NCBI GenBank assembly: GCA_036394075.1
Contig: DASWFT010000105.1
Span: forward strand, 1-64,000
Direction: 5' to 3'
Length of the DNA: 64,000 nt
From: JAWWPY01 sp036394075
Lineage (GTDB): Bacteria; Actinomycetota; Actinomycetes; Streptosporangiales; Streptosporangiaceae
Position 1 is the stretch's first letter; each line of letters opens with the position of its first letter. The position numbers and the translations under genes were made by a program. Shown one piece after another: positions 16,098 through 27,088 of this stretch. The notes under the pieces are model-generated. The model worked only from the letters and a program-made list of their open reading frames with translations, ran no database searches and was not told the origin of the DNA.

Positions 16098-16187
16098 CTA
16101 GGGACGGATGCCCCAGCATGACAAGGCCCCTACATATACATAACGAATAGCCGCAAGGCACTGAAGATCAGCGAAGGAAACGAAGCA

Positions 16188-18284
<2,097 letters not shown>

Positions 18285-18376
18285 GCCCTAAGAAAACATG
18301 TCAGGAACACGGCGCACCGATGAAGCGCCTGGCCCCACCACATGGTGGGGAAGATCGCAACGAGGAGTGAAAACCA

Positions 18377-19570
<1,194 letters not shown>

Positions 19571-19574
19571 TAGG

Positions 19575-19604
19575 GATGCGGGGGGCCCCAGGGCCCCCCG
19601 CATC
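19575..19604 (+). terminator. terminator after tuf
   Basis: Perfect 14-bp stem GATGCGGGGGGCCC with a CA loop, four bases after the tuf stop. No T-run follows. Confidence 0.8.
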
Positions 19605-19678
19605 ACTGCGAGTCAGCAAGCGCCTCGCGGCACACGCGGAAGCGACAGAAGCGAAAAGCGAAGGACACGGGAAGCCAC

Positions 19679-19987
19679 ATGGCGGGACAGAAGATCCGCA
19701 TCCGGCTCAAGGCCTATGACCACGAGGTCATTGACAGCTCGGCGCGGAAGATAGTTGACACGGTGACGCGCACCGGCGCGCGGGTTGCCGGGCCCGTCCC
19801 GCTGCCCACGGAGAAGAACGTGTACTGCGTCATCCGCTCGCCGCACAAGTACAAGGACTCGCGCGAGCACTTCGAGATGCGCACGCACAAGCGCCTGATC
19901 GACATCATCGACCCCACGCCGAAGACCGTCGACTCGCTGATGCGGCTGGACCTGCCCGCAGGCGTCGACATCGAGATCAAGCTCTGA
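19679..19987 (+). CDS. rpsJ: 30S ribosomal protein S10 (uS10)
   Basis: Head protein of the 30S subunit and, as NusE, a partner of NusB in antitermination. The 102 residues include KIRIRLKAYDHEVID at the start, the GPVPLPTEKN turn and SPHKYKDSREHFEMRTHKR. First gene of the S10 cluster, 108 bases after tuf and beyond the tuf terminator. The ATG follows GGACACGGGAAGCCAC, a modest ribosome-binding site. Confidence 0.98.
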   Translation: MAGQKIRIRLKAYDHEVIDSSARKIVDTVTRTGARVAGPVPLPTEKNVYCVIRSPHKYKDSREHFEMRTHKRLIDIIDPTPKTVDSLMRLDLPAGVDIEIKL

Positions 19988-20037
19988 GGGACCGCACTGA
20001 AATGAGTCAGCTCTTCCAATCTCAGACTGGCCTCGAA

Positions 20038-20153
20038 TGCCGCAGGCGCCGGGCCGAACGCCGCTTTGCGGCGCCCGGGCACCGAGGACCCGCCTCCCGC
20101 CCTGCGTTCTCGCGCGCCTCCGGCGCGACCATGCGAAGCGCCCGCGAGGGAGG
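20038..20153 (+). repeat. intercistronic repeat, copy A (rpsJ-rplC)
   Basis: Starts with 27 bases (TGCCGCAGGCGCCGGGCC onwards, 20038-20064) that are identical to 20862-20888 in the rplC-rplD gap. It ends with a 42-43-base block (20112-20153) that matches 20982-21024 with about two differences. That final block contains CGAGGGAGGC, the ribosome-binding site of rplC. Confidence 0.85.
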
Positions 20154-20162
20154 CCAGGAGAT

Positions 20163-20825
20163 ATGACCAAGCAGATCAAGGGCGTGCTGGGCACGAAGCT
20201 CGGCATGACCCAGGTCTTCAGCGACGACGGCAGGATCGTGCCGGTCACCGTCGTCGAGGCCGGCCCCTGCGTCGTAACCGCCGTGCGCACGCCGGGCTCG
20301 GACGGGTATGCGGCCGTGCAGTTCGGCTACGGGGAGATCGACCCGCGCAAGGTGACCAAGCCAGTCGCGGGCCACTTCGCCAAGGCCGGCGTGACACCCC
20401 GCAGGTACCTGGTGGAGCTGCGGACCGATGACGCCACGGACTACACGCTCGGCCAGGAGGTCACCGCCGAGACGTTCGGCGCGGGCGAACTGGTGGACGT
20501 GACCGGTAAAAGCAAGGGCAAGGGCTTCGCCGGCGTGATGAAGCGGCACGGCTTCAAGGGCCTGTCCGCCTCACACGGCACCCAGCGCAAGCACCGGTCG
20601 CCGGGCTCCATTGGCGGGTGCGCCACCCCGGGCCGCGTGTTCAAGGGTGTGCGTATGGCCGGCCGGATGGGTGGCGTCCGTACCACCGCCCCGAACCTCA
20701 CGGTGCACGCGGTCGACGCCGAGCGCGGCCTGCTGCTGATCCGCGGCGCCGTGCCGGGTCCCCGCGGCGCGCTTGTCTTCGTCCGCAGCGCCGTCAAGAC
20801 GCCCGCCCCGAGGGAGGCCAGGTGA
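20163..20825 (+). CDS. rplC: 50S ribosomal protein L3 (uL3)
   Basis: Early-assembly 50S protein whose loop reaches the peptidyl-transferase centre. The ATG at 20163 is chosen because GAGGGAGG precedes it and MTKQIKGVLGTKLGMTQVF is the family start. The upstream in-frame stretch is repeat-derived. The 220 residues include the signature FAGVMKRHGFKGLSASHGTQ and GSIGGCATPGRVFKG. A 205-base gap with a repeat separates it from rplD, unusually long for this operon. Confidence 0.98.
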   Translation: MTKQIKGVLGTKLGMTQVFSDDGRIVPVTVVEAGPCVVTAVRTPGSDGYAAVQFGYGEIDPRKVTKPVAGHFAKAGVTPRRYLVELRTDDATDYTLGQEVTAETFGAGELVDVTGKSKGKGFAGVMKRHGFKGLSASHGTQRKHRSPGSIGGCATPGRVFKGVRMAGRMGGVRTTAPNLTVHAVDAERGLLLIRGAVPGPRGALVFVRSAVKTPAPREAR

Positions 20826-20861
20826 GACTCCCACTGTCAGCCTCCGGCTGCTCACCCGTGG

Positions 20862-21024
20862 TGCCGCAGGCGCCGGGCCGAACGCCGCATAGTGCTGGCC
20901 TGCGTGCCTCCGGCACGACGCACCGCCAGGGCCGTTGCGGTGTCCCGGCGGCGAGGACCCGCCTTCCCGCGCTGCTGTTTTGCGCGCCTCCGGCACGACC
21001 AAGCGAAGCGCCCGCGAGGGAGGC
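20862..21024 (+). repeat. intercistronic repeat, copy B (rplC-rplD)
   Basis: Second copy of the element seen before rplC, with an extra internal stretch containing a further TGCCTCCGGCAC palindrome (about 20910). Its end supplies GCGAGGGAGGC, the ribosome-binding site of rplD. Confidence 0.85.
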
Positions 21025-21030
21025 AGAAAA

Positions 21031-21702
21031 ATGAGCACCGTCGTCAGCGTCGTCTCCGCGTCCGGTGCCGCGGACAAGGACGTGGAACTCCCCGACGAGA
21101 TATTCGGCCGCGGCGTCAACATTCCGCTGATCCACCAGGTGGTGGTGGCACAGGAGGCTGCTGCACGCCAGGGCACGCACTCCACGAAGACCCGCGCCGC
21201 TGTCCGCGGCGGTGGCCGCAAGCCTTACCGGCAGAAGGGCACAGGGCGTGCCCGGCAGGGCTCGATCCGGGCGCCGCAGTACGCGGGCGGCGGGACCGCG
21301 CACGGCCCGGTGCCCCGTTCCTACGTGCAGCGCACGCCGAAGAAGATGAAGGCCGCCGCGCTGCGCGGCGCCCTCTCCGACCGGGCCAGTCACGGCCGGG
21401 TGGCCGTGGTCAGCGGGTTCGTCGAGGGTGACGAGCCGAAGACCAGGGATGCCCTCGCCGTGCTGGGCGCGGCCATCGGGCAGGCCGGCGGGCGGCTGTC
21501 GGGCGCGGTGCTGGTCGTCGCGGCCGCAGGTGACGAGCTGACCTGGAAGAGCTTGCGCAACGCGCCCGGCGTCCGGGTGCTCGCGACGGAGCAACTCAAC
21601 ACCCGCGACGTCCTGGTCAGCGATCATGTGGTGTTCACCGAGCCGGCCCTGGAAGCGTTCATCAGCCGGGCCAGCGCGAAGCCGAAGGAGGGGCGGCGGT
21701 GA
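21031..21702 (+). CDS. rplD: 50S ribosomal protein L4 (uL4)
   Basis: 23S rRNA-binding protein whose loop lines the peptide exit tunnel; in some bacteria it also represses the S10 operon. The ATG at 21031 follows GGGAGGCAGAAAA. The 223 residues contain the tunnel loop RGGGRKPYRQKGTGRARQG (about 60-78) with the residues that border the macrolide pocket. The last bases overlap the rplW start as GTGA, so translation is coupled. The in-frame region upstream is intercistronic repeat. Confidence 0.97.
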   Translation: MSTVVSVVSASGAADKDVELPDEIFGRGVNIPLIHQVVVAQEAAARQGTHSTKTRAAVRGGGRKPYRQKGTGRARQGSIRAPQYAGGGTAHGPVPRSYVQRTPKKMKAAALRGALSDRASHGRVAVVSGFVEGDEPKTRDALAVLGAAIGQAGGRLSGAVLVVAAAGDELTWKSLRNAPGVRVLATEQLNTRDVLVSDHVVFTEPALEAFISRASAKPKEGRR

Positions 21703-22001
21703 GCAAGATCGCGAATCCGCGGGACATCCTGCTGCGACCGGTGATCTCCGAGAAGAGCTACCGGCTGGCCGATAACGGCAAGTACACCTTCCTGGTGACA
21801 CCGGCCGCCAACCGGACCCAGATCCGGCAGGCGGTGGAGGCCGTGTTCGGGGTCAAGGTGACCGGTGTCAACACGATCAACCGGCCGGGAAAGCGGCGGC
21901 GGACCCGGCAAGGCTGGGGCACCCGCGTCGCCACCAAGCGCGCCATCGTCAGCCTGGCTGAGGGTGAGCGTATCGATGTCTTCGGCGGCCCGGTCAGCTA
22001 G
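21699..22001 (+). CDS. rplW: 50S ribosomal protein L23 (uL23)
   Basis: Exit-tunnel rim protein, docking site for trigger factor and SRP. The 100 residues begin at a GTG overlapping the rplD stop by four bases. PRDILLRPVISEKSYRLAD is the conserved start and GVKVTGVNTINRPGKRRR the rRNA-binding segment. An acidic-poor, basic composition fits an rRNA binder. Confidence 0.97.
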   Translation: MSKIANPRDILLRPVISEKSYRLADNGKYTFLVTPAANRTQIRQAVEAVFGVKVTGVNTINRPGKRRRTRQGWGTRVATKRAIVSLAEGERIDVFGGPVS

Positions 22002-22035
22002 GCAGCCGACCACATCCAGAGGAGCTTGAGCACAG

Positions 22036-22869
22036 ATGGGTATCCGCAAGTACAAGCCGACGACCCCGGGTAGGCGGGGCGCGAGCGGCGCCGACTTCTC
22101 CGAGATCACTCGGGGCGAGCCGGAGAAGTCGCTTGTCCGCCCGCTGCACTCGCGCGGTGGCAGGAATGTGCACGGCCGGATCACCGCGCGGCACCAGGGC
22201 GGTGGCCACAAGCGCGCCTACCGGCTGATTGATTTCCGCCGGGCGGACAAGGACGGCGTCCCGGCGAAGGTGGCACACCTGGAGTACGACCCGAACCGCA
22301 CGGCCAGGATCGCGCTGCTGCACTACGCCGACGGCGAGAAGCGTTACATCCTGTGCCCGGAGGGGCTGTCCCAGGGGGACCGGGTGGAGAACGGGCCGGG
22401 TGCTGACATCCGGCCTGGTAACTGCCTGCCATTGCGGAACATCCCGACCGGCACCGTGGTGCACGCCATCGAACTGCGGCCCGGCGGAGGCGCCAAGATC
22501 GCACGCTCGGCTGGCTCCGGTGTCCAGCTCCTCGCCAAGGAGTCGGGCTATGCGCAGCTGCGCATGCCGTCCGGGGAGATCCGGCGGGTAGATGCGTCCT
22601 GCCGGGCCACGGTCGGCGAGGTCGGCAACTCCGAGCAGGGCAACGTCAAGCTCGGCAAGGCGGGCCGTAACCGGTGGAAGGGGCACCGTCCCTCGGTTCG
22701 CGGTGTCGCGATGAACCCCGTTGACCACCCGCTGGGCGGCGGCGAGGGCAAGAGCTCGGGTGGCCGTCACCCGGTAAGCCCGTGGGGCAAGCCGGAGGGG
22801 CGCACCAGGAAGGCCCACAAGCCAAGCGACCGGCTGATCTCCCGCAGGCGCAGCAAGAAGAAGCGGTAG
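22036..22869 (+). CDS. rplB: 50S ribosomal protein L2 (uL2)
   Basis: Subunit-association protein near the peptidyl-transferase centre. The 277 residues begin MGIRKYKPTTPGRRGASG and end in the basic RLISRRRSKKKR. The central SH3-like domains and the essential histidine context VRGVAMNPVDHPLGGGEGKS (about 223-242) are intact. rpsS starts 12 bases on. Confidence 0.98.
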   Translation: MGIRKYKPTTPGRRGASGADFSEITRGEPEKSLVRPLHSRGGRNVHGRITARHQGGGHKRAYRLIDFRRADKDGVPAKVAHLEYDPNRTARIALLHYADGEKRYILCPEGLSQGDRVENGPGADIRPGNCLPLRNIPTGTVVHAIELRPGGGAKIARSAGSGVQLLAKESGYAQLRMPSGEIRRVDASCRATVGEVGNSEQGNVKLGKAGRNRWKGHRPSVRGVAMNPVDHPLGGGEGKSSGGRHPVSPWGKPEGRTRKAHKPSDRLISRRRSKKKR

Positions 22870-22881
22870 GAGCACCTTACG

Positions 22882-23160
22882 ATGCCTCGTAGTCTTAAGA
22901 AGGGCCCTTTCGTCGACGACCACCTGCTCAAGAAGGTGGACACGCAGAACGACAAGGGCACCAGAAACGTGATCAAGACATGGTCACGACGATCCATGAT
23001 CATTCCCGCGATGCTGGGCCATACGATCGCGGTCCACGACGGCCGCAAGCACGTGCCGGTCTTCATCACTGAGGCGATGGTCGGCCACAAGCTCGGGGAG
23101 TTCGCCCCGACACGCACGTTCCGCAGCCACGTTAGGGATGACCGCCGTAGCCGCCGCTAG
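22882..23160 (+). CDS. rpsS: 30S ribosomal protein S19 (uS19)
   Basis: Head protein that contacts the B1a bridge and S13. It has 92 residues; MPRSLKKGPFVDDHLLKKV and RRSMIIPAMLGHTIAVHDG are the family motifs. Twelve bases after rplB; a 125-base gap with a G/C hairpin follows before rplV. Confidence 0.97.
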   Translation: MPRSLKKGPFVDDHLLKKVDTQNDKGTRNVIKTWSRRSMIIPAMLGHTIAVHDGRKHVPVFITEAMVGHKLGEFAPTRTFRSHVRDDRRSRR

Positions 23161-23222
23161 GCGCGGCCCCTCCCCAGCAAAGTAAACGCAGCAGATAAGA
23201 CGAGAACACCGGCAGTACCAGC

Positions 23223-23240
23223 CCGGGGGGCAACCCCCGG
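23223..23240 (+). repeat. GCAA-tetraloop hairpin between rpsS and rplV
   Basis: CCGGGGG / CCCCCGG (7 bp) closes a GCAA tetraloop. Similar G/C hairpins occur after rplP (24939-24958) and after rpsQ (25499-25523). Confidence 0.7.
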
Positions 23241-23285
23241 ACCCCGGGCAGAAGTTCGGGACCAGGACTGAAAGGCGAGAGTTGG

Positions 23286-23636
23286 ATGGAAGCTAGGGCG
23301 AAGGCGCGGTATGTACGCGTCACGCCGCGGAAGGCCCGCCGGGTGGTGGACCTCATCCGCGGGATGCCTGCCGAACAGGCGCGGGCGGTGCTGGCCTTCG
23401 CGCCGCAGTCGGCGAGCGATCCCGTCGGCAAGGTGCTGGCGAGTGCCATCGCCAACGCGGAGCATGCCCAGCAGGCGGACTCCGGCTCGCTCGTGGTCAC
23501 CAGGGCCTGGGTGGACGAGGGGCCGACGCTCAAGCGTTTCCGGCCGCGCGCCCAGGGCCGTGGCTACCGGATCAACAAGCGCACCAGTCACATCACGGTA
23601 ATCGTCTCGGACGAGCCTAAGGGGAGGTCCCGCTAG
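23286..23636 (+). CDS. rplV: 50S ribosomal protein L22 (uL22)
   Basis: Lines the narrowest part of the peptide tunnel with a beta-hairpin. The 116 residues start MEARAKARYVRVTPRKARR and contain LKRFRPRAQGRGYRINKRTSH (about 83-103), the tunnel hairpin bordering the macrolide site. The TAG stop overlaps the rpsC GTG by one base. Confidence 0.97.
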   Translation: MEARAKARYVRVTPRKARRVVDLIRGMPAEQARAVLAFAPQSASDPVGKVLASAIANAEHAQQADSGSLVVTRAWVDEGPTLKRFRPRAQGRGYRINKRTSHITVIVSDEPKGRSR

Positions 23637-24445
23637 TGGGCCAGAAGGTGAACCCACACGGGTTCCGGCTTGGCATCACCACCGACTTCAAGAGCCGGTG
23701 GTATGCCGACAAGCTGTACAAGGACTACGTCGCGGAAGACGTGGCGATCCGGCGGATGCTGCAGCGAGGGATGGAGCGCGCGGGCATCTCCAAGGTGGAG
23801 ATCGAGCGCACCAGGGACCGGGTCCGGGTGGACATCCACACCGCGCGGCCCGGCATCGTCATCGGCCGCCGCGGCGCTGAGGCCGACCGGATACGCGGAG
23901 ACCTGGAGAAGCTGACCAGCAAGCAGATCCAGCTCAACATCCTTGAGGTGAAGAACCCGGAGACCGATGCCCAGCTGGTCGCCCAGGGCGTGGCCGAGCA
24001 GTTGTCCAGCCGGGTCTCGTTCCGGCGGGCCATGCGCAAGGCGATGCAGACGTCCATGAAGGGCGGGGCCAAGGGGATCCGGGTGCAGTGCTCCGGGCGC
24101 CTCGGCGGTGCCGAGATGTCGCGGTCGGAGTTCTACCGCGAGGGACGGGTCCCGCTGCACACCCTGCGCGCCGACATCGACTACGGCTTCTATGAGGCCA
24201 GGACCACCTTCGGCCGGATCGGCGTGAAGGTCTGGATCTACCGTGGCGAGGCCCCGACGACCCGCGCCGAGCGCGAGGCGGCCGCGGCCGCGTTGCGCGC
24301 GGGCCAGCGCCGGGACCGTCCGCCGCAGCAGCCGCGCCGCCGCCGTCCCGGCGACGAGCGGGGCCAGGGCGGGCCGGACGATGCGCCGCGGGCAGCCGCG
24401 GCCGCCGTGGCGGCGCCGGTCGCGATCGCCGGCGAGGAGGGCTGA
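23636..24445 (+). CDS. rpsC: 30S ribosomal protein S3 (uS3) with extended tail
   Basis: mRNA-entry-channel protein with helicase role. The 269 residues start at a GTG overlapping the rplV stop. MGQKVNPHGFRLGITTDFKS leads into a KH-type RNA-binding domain (about 40-108, GIVIGRRGAEADRIR) and the C-terminal domain YRGEAPTTRAER. Residues about 215-269 form an Arg/Pro/Ala-rich disordered tail, longer than in E. coli but common in actinomycetes. Confidence 0.97.
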   Translation: MGQKVNPHGFRLGITTDFKSRWYADKLYKDYVAEDVAIRRMLQRGMERAGISKVEIERTRDRVRVDIHTARPGIVIGRRGAEADRIRGDLEKLTSKQIQLNILEVKNPETDAQLVAQGVAEQLSSRVSFRRAMRKAMQTSMKGGAKGIRVQCSGRLGGAEMSRSEFYREGRVPLHTLRADIDYGFYEARTTFGRIGVKVWIYRGEAPTTRAEREAAAAALRAGQRRDRPPQQPRRRRPGDERGQGGPDDAPRAAAAAVAAPVAIAGEEG

Positions 24446-24448
24446 GGC

Positions 24449-24868
24449 ATGCTTATCCCGCGCAGGATCGCGCACCGCAAACAGCACCGGCCGGATCGGC
24501 ACGGTAACGCCAAGGGCGGCACCCGAGTGGCCTTCGGCGAGTACGGCATCCAGGCACTGGAGCGCGCGTACGTGACGAACCGGCAGATCGAGGCCGCCCG
24601 TATCGCGATGACGCGGCACATCCGCCGTGGCGGGAAGGTGTGGATCACCATCTACCCCGACCGGCCGCTGACCAAGAAGCCGGCCGAGACCCGGATGGGT
24701 TCCGGCAAGGGTTCACCAGAGTGGTGGGTGGCGAACGTCAAGCCCGGCCGCGTCATGTTCGAGCTCTCCGGGGTGGCCGAGCCGGTCGCCCGGGAGGCAC
24801 TCCGCCGCGCCATGCACAAGCTCCCAATGAAGTGCAAGTTCGTCAAGCGAGAGGTTGGTGAGGCGTGA
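24449..24868 (+). CDS. rplP: 50S ribosomal protein L16 (uL16)
   Basis: A-site tRNA-positioning protein near the peptidyl-transferase centre. The 139 residues begin MLIPRRIAHRKQHRPDRHGN and include GKVWITIYPDRPLTKKPAE and the C-terminal HKLPMKCKFVKREVGEA. The TGA stop overlaps an ATG (TGATG, 24866-24870) that opens a 38-codon frame whose start resembles this same C-terminus. Confidence 0.97.
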   Translation: MLIPRRIAHRKQHRPDRHGNAKGGTRVAFGEYGIQALERAYVTNRQIEAARIAMTRHIRRGGKVWITIYPDRPLTKKPAETRMGSGKGSPEWWVANVKPGRVMFELSGVAEPVAREALRRAMHKLPMKCKFVKREVGEA

Positions 24869-24984
24869 TGTTCACGCACAAGCTCCCCATGCTCTGCTTG
24901 CTGCACGGGGCAAAGTTCGTGAAGCGTGCCCTGCTAGCCCGGGGGGACAACCCCCCGGAGCCCCCCGGGGAAGGTGAGGCGTGA
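24868..24984 (+). CDS. 38-codon ORF coupled to rplP and rpmC, rplP-tail duplicate
   Basis: Not a recognised gene. The frame starts at the ATG inside TGATG at the rplP stop and ends with the TGA inside TGATG at the rpmC start, so it is overlapped by one or two bases on both sides. Its peptide contains HKLPM, then KFVKR, and ends GEA, the same order as the rplP C-terminus (HKLPMKCKFVKREVGEA) with insertions between. The central part covers a G/C hairpin. Whether it is translated is unknown; it may simply carry ribosomes from rplP to rpmC. A non-functional duplication scar is the alternative. Confidence 0.4.
   Translation: MFTHKLPMLCLLHGAKFVKRALLARGDNPPEPPGEGEA
24939..24958 (+). repeat. ACAA-loop G/C hairpin between rplP and rpmC
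   Basis: CCGGGGGG and CCCCCCGG form an 8-bp stem with an ACAA loop, just upstream of the rpmC ribosome-binding site. Confidence 0.7.
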
Positions 24985-25223
24985 TGGCTAAGGCCCTTGC
25001 CGCCGGCGAACTGCGCAACTCCACCGAGGAAGAGCTCGACAACAAGCTGGCCGAGGCGAAGACGGAGCTGTTCAACCTCCGCTTCCAGGCCGCGACCGGC
25101 CAGTTGGAGAGCCATGGACGGCTCCGTGCCATCCGCAAGGAGATCGCCCGCATCTACACGGTGAAGCGGGAACGCGAGCTTGGCATCGTGACCGTCGTGG
25201 AGGAGGTGGAAGACAGTGAGTGA
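24984..25223 (+). CDS. rpmC: 50S ribosomal protein L29 (uL29)
   Basis: Small exit-tunnel-rim protein next to L23. The ATG at 24984 is preferred to the GTG three bases before because homologues begin near it; GAAGGTGAGG supplies the ribosome-binding site. The 79 residues form the expected two-helix hairpin, with ELFNLRFQAATGQLESHGRL (about 34-53) as signature and an acidic end. It overlaps rpsQ by eight bases. Confidence 0.95.
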   Translation: MAKALAAGELRNSTEEELDNKLAEAKTELFNLRFQAATGQLESHGRLRAIRKEIARIYTVKRERELGIVTVVEEVEDSE

Positions 25224-25494
25224 CCAACAGGACGAGACAGCCGGCCGCGGCTACCGGAAGGTCCGCGAGGGTTACGTGGTCAGCGACAAGATGGACAAGA
25301 CCGTGGTGGTCATCGTCGAGGACCGGGTGAAGCACCCCAAATACGGCAAGGTCATCCGGCGTACGAAGAAGTACACGGCCCACGACGGCGAGAACGCCTG
25401 CGGCGTCGGTGACCGGGTGCGGCTCATGGAGACCCGGCCGCTGTCCGCGACCAAGCGCTGGCGCGTCGCGGAGATCATCGAGAAAGCCAAGTAG
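25216..25494 (+). CDS. rpsQ: 30S ribosomal protein S17 (uS17)
   Basis: Primary 16S rRNA binder of OB fold in the 30S body. The 92 residues start at a GTG within the end of rpmC. REGYVVSDKMDKTVVVIVED and KHPKYGKVIRRTKKYTAHDG are typical. A G/C hairpin and 57 bases separate it from rplN. Confidence 0.97.
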   Translation: MSDQQDETAGRGYRKVREGYVVSDKMDKTVVVIVEDRVKHPKYGKVIRRTKKYTAHDGENACGVGDRVRLMETRPLSATKRWRVAEIIEKAK

Positions 25495-25498
25495 CTAC

Positions 25499-25523
25499 CC
25501 CGTGGGGGACTGCCCCCTGCGGG
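25499..25523 (+). repeat. G/C hairpin between rpsQ and rplN
   Basis: CCCG-T-GGGGG pairs with CCCCC-TG-CGGG around an ACTG loop, four bases after the rpsQ stop. It resembles the two other hairpins in this cluster. Confidence 0.65.
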
Positions 25524-25551
25524 AACCCCGGGTCAGGAAGCAGGAGTTGAC

Positions 25552-25920
25552 GTGATCCAGCAGGAGTCGCGGCTCAAGGTCGCCGACAACACCGGTGCCA
25601 AGGAGATCTTGTGTATCCGCGTGCTCGGCGGCTCTGGCCGGCGATACGCGGGCATCGGCGATGTCATCGTGGCAACGGTCAAGGATGCCCTTCCCGGTGC
25701 CGGGGTGAAGAAGGGCGACGTGGTCAAGGCGGTCGTGGTTCGGACCCGCAAGGAGCGCCGACGCATTGACGGTTCCTATATTCGTTTTGATGAGAATGCC
25801 GCGGTCCTGATCAGGGACGGCGGGGATCCTCGCGGGACCCGCATCTTCGGGCCCGTCGGCCGGGAACTGCGCGAAAAGCGCTTCATGCGGATCATTTCAC
25901 TCGCGCCGGAGGTGCTGTGA
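25552..25920 (+). CDS. rplN: 50S ribosomal protein L14 (uL14)
   Basis: Subunit-interface protein forming bridge B8. It has 122 residues from a GTG; MIQQESRLKVADNTGAKEIL and the signature GDVVKAVVVRTRKERRRIDG (about 64-83) are clear. The TGA overlaps the rplX ATG. GAAGCAGGAGTTGAC precedes the start. Confidence 0.97.
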   Translation: MIQQESRLKVADNTGAKEILCIRVLGGSGRRYAGIGDVIVATVKDALPGAGVKKGDVVKAVVVRTRKERRRIDGSYIRFDENAAVLIRDGGDPRGTRIFGPVGRELREKRFMRIISLAPEVL

Positions 25921-26279
25921 TGGCGAAGAAGGCTCCGGCGGCCAAGAAGGCAGCCAGCATGAAGATCAAGAAGGGTGACCACGTGGTGGTCATCGCGGGC
26001 AAGGACCGTGGCCGCGAGGGGACGGTCATCCTGGCCTACCCGGACCGGCAGCGGGTGCTGGTCCACGGCGTCAACATCATCCGGAAGAACAAGAAGGTGG
26101 ACTACCAGGGCCGTCGCGGTGCCAAGGAGGGCGGCATCACGACCCAGGAAGCGCCCATCCACGTGAGCAATGTCCAGCTGATCGACCCGGAGACCAAGAA
26201 GCCGGCCCGCGTGGGATTCCGGTATGACGAGGACAACACCAAGATCCGGATCACCCGCCCGGGCGGTAAGGACATCTGA
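25920..26279 (+). CDS. rplX: 50S ribosomal protein L24 (uL24)
   Basis: Assembly initiator that binds the 5' part of 23S rRNA. The ATG at 25920 is preferred to the GTG three bases upstream because GGAGG (25908-25912) lies seven bases away. The 119 residues have a Lys/Ala-rich start, the KOW motif MKIKKGDHVVVIAGKDRG and HVSNVQLIDPETKKPARVGF. It overlaps both rplN and rplE by one base. Confidence 0.96.
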   Translation: MAKKAPAAKKAASMKIKKGDHVVVIAGKDRGREGTVILAYPDRQRVLVHGVNIIRKNKKVDYQGRRGAKEGGITTQEAPIHVSNVQLIDPETKKPARVGFRYDEDNTKIRITRPGGKDI

Positions 26280-26899
26280 TGCCAGCAACCAAGTCAAGGC
26301 AGGCGACCGCGTCCAACGGCGCGGCCGCGGCGGCCGAATCGCCCGCCGAGCGCGTCCCGCCGCGCCTGAAAGAGCGCTACAAGCGCGAGATCGCGCCGGC
26401 GCTCCGTGAGGAGTTCGGCTTCGCGAACGTCATGCAGGTCCCGGTCCTGTCCAAGATCGTGGTCAACATGGGTGTGGGCGAGGCGGCCAGGGACGCCAAG
26501 CTGATCGAGGGCGCGGTCAGGGACCTGACTGTGATCACCGGCCAGAAGCCGGCCGTGGCCCGGGCGAAGAAGTCGATCGCTCAGTTCAAGCTCAGGGAAG
26601 GCATGCCGATCGGCGCGCATGTGACCCTCCGCGGCGACCGCATGTGGGAATTCTGTGACCGCCTGCTGGCGCTGGCACTCCCGCGGATCCGTGACTTCCG
26701 CGGGCTGAGCGACCGGCAGTTCGACGGCCGGGGGAACTACACGTTCGGCCTGAATGAGCAGCTGATGTTTCATGAGATCAACCCGGACCAGGTGGACCGG
26801 CAGCGTGGCATGGACGTGACCGTCGTGACCACGGCGACCACCGATGACGAGGGCCGCTCGCTACTGCGACGGCTCGGATTCCCGTTCAAGGAGAGCTGA
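26279..26899 (+). CDS. rplE: 50S ribosomal protein L5 (uL5)
   Basis: Binds 5S rRNA and contacts P-site tRNA. The 206 residues include a 25-residue Ala-rich N-terminal extension before PRLKERYKREIAPALREEFG, then the signature KIVVNMGVGEAARDAKLIEGA and KPAVARAKKSIAQFKLREG. The end is DEGRSLLRRLGFPFKE. The ATG overlaps the rplX TGA. Confidence 0.97.
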   Translation: MPATKSRQATASNGAAAAAESPAERVPPRLKERYKREIAPALREEFGFANVMQVPVLSKIVVNMGVGEAARDAKLIEGAVRDLTVITGQKPAVARAKKSIAQFKLREGMPIGAHVTLRGDRMWEFCDRLLALALPRIRDFRGLSDRQFDGRGNYTFGLNEQLMFHEINPDQVDRQRGMDVTVVTTATTDDEGRSLLRRLGFPFKES

Positions 26900-26902
26900 G
26901 GA

Positions 26903-27088
26903 GTGGCGAAGAAGGCGCTGGTCGTCAAGGCGAACCGCACGCCCAAATTCAAGGTGCGCGGGTACACGCGGTGCTCGCGCTGCGGCCGGCCGCGCGCGGT
27001 GTACCGGCGGTTCGGCCTGTGCCGGATCTGCTTCCGCTCGATGGCACACCGCGGCGAGCTGCCGGGCATCACCAAGTCCAGCTGGTAG
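26903..27088 (+). CDS. rpsZ: 30S ribosomal protein S14, zinc-binding form (uS14)
   Basis: Head protein of the 30S subunit. At 61 residues with CSRCGRPRAVYRRFGLCRIC (C24, C27, C40, C43) this is the short four-cysteine zinc type, not the longer zinc-free paralogue that actinomycetes make under zinc starvation. It starts at a GTG three bases after rplE. A 130-base gap with a repeated GGGCGCGACCCGCGC follows. Confidence 0.97.
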   Translation: MAKKALVVKANRTPKFKVRGYTRCSRCGRPRAVYRRFGLCRICFRSMAHRGELPGITKSSW

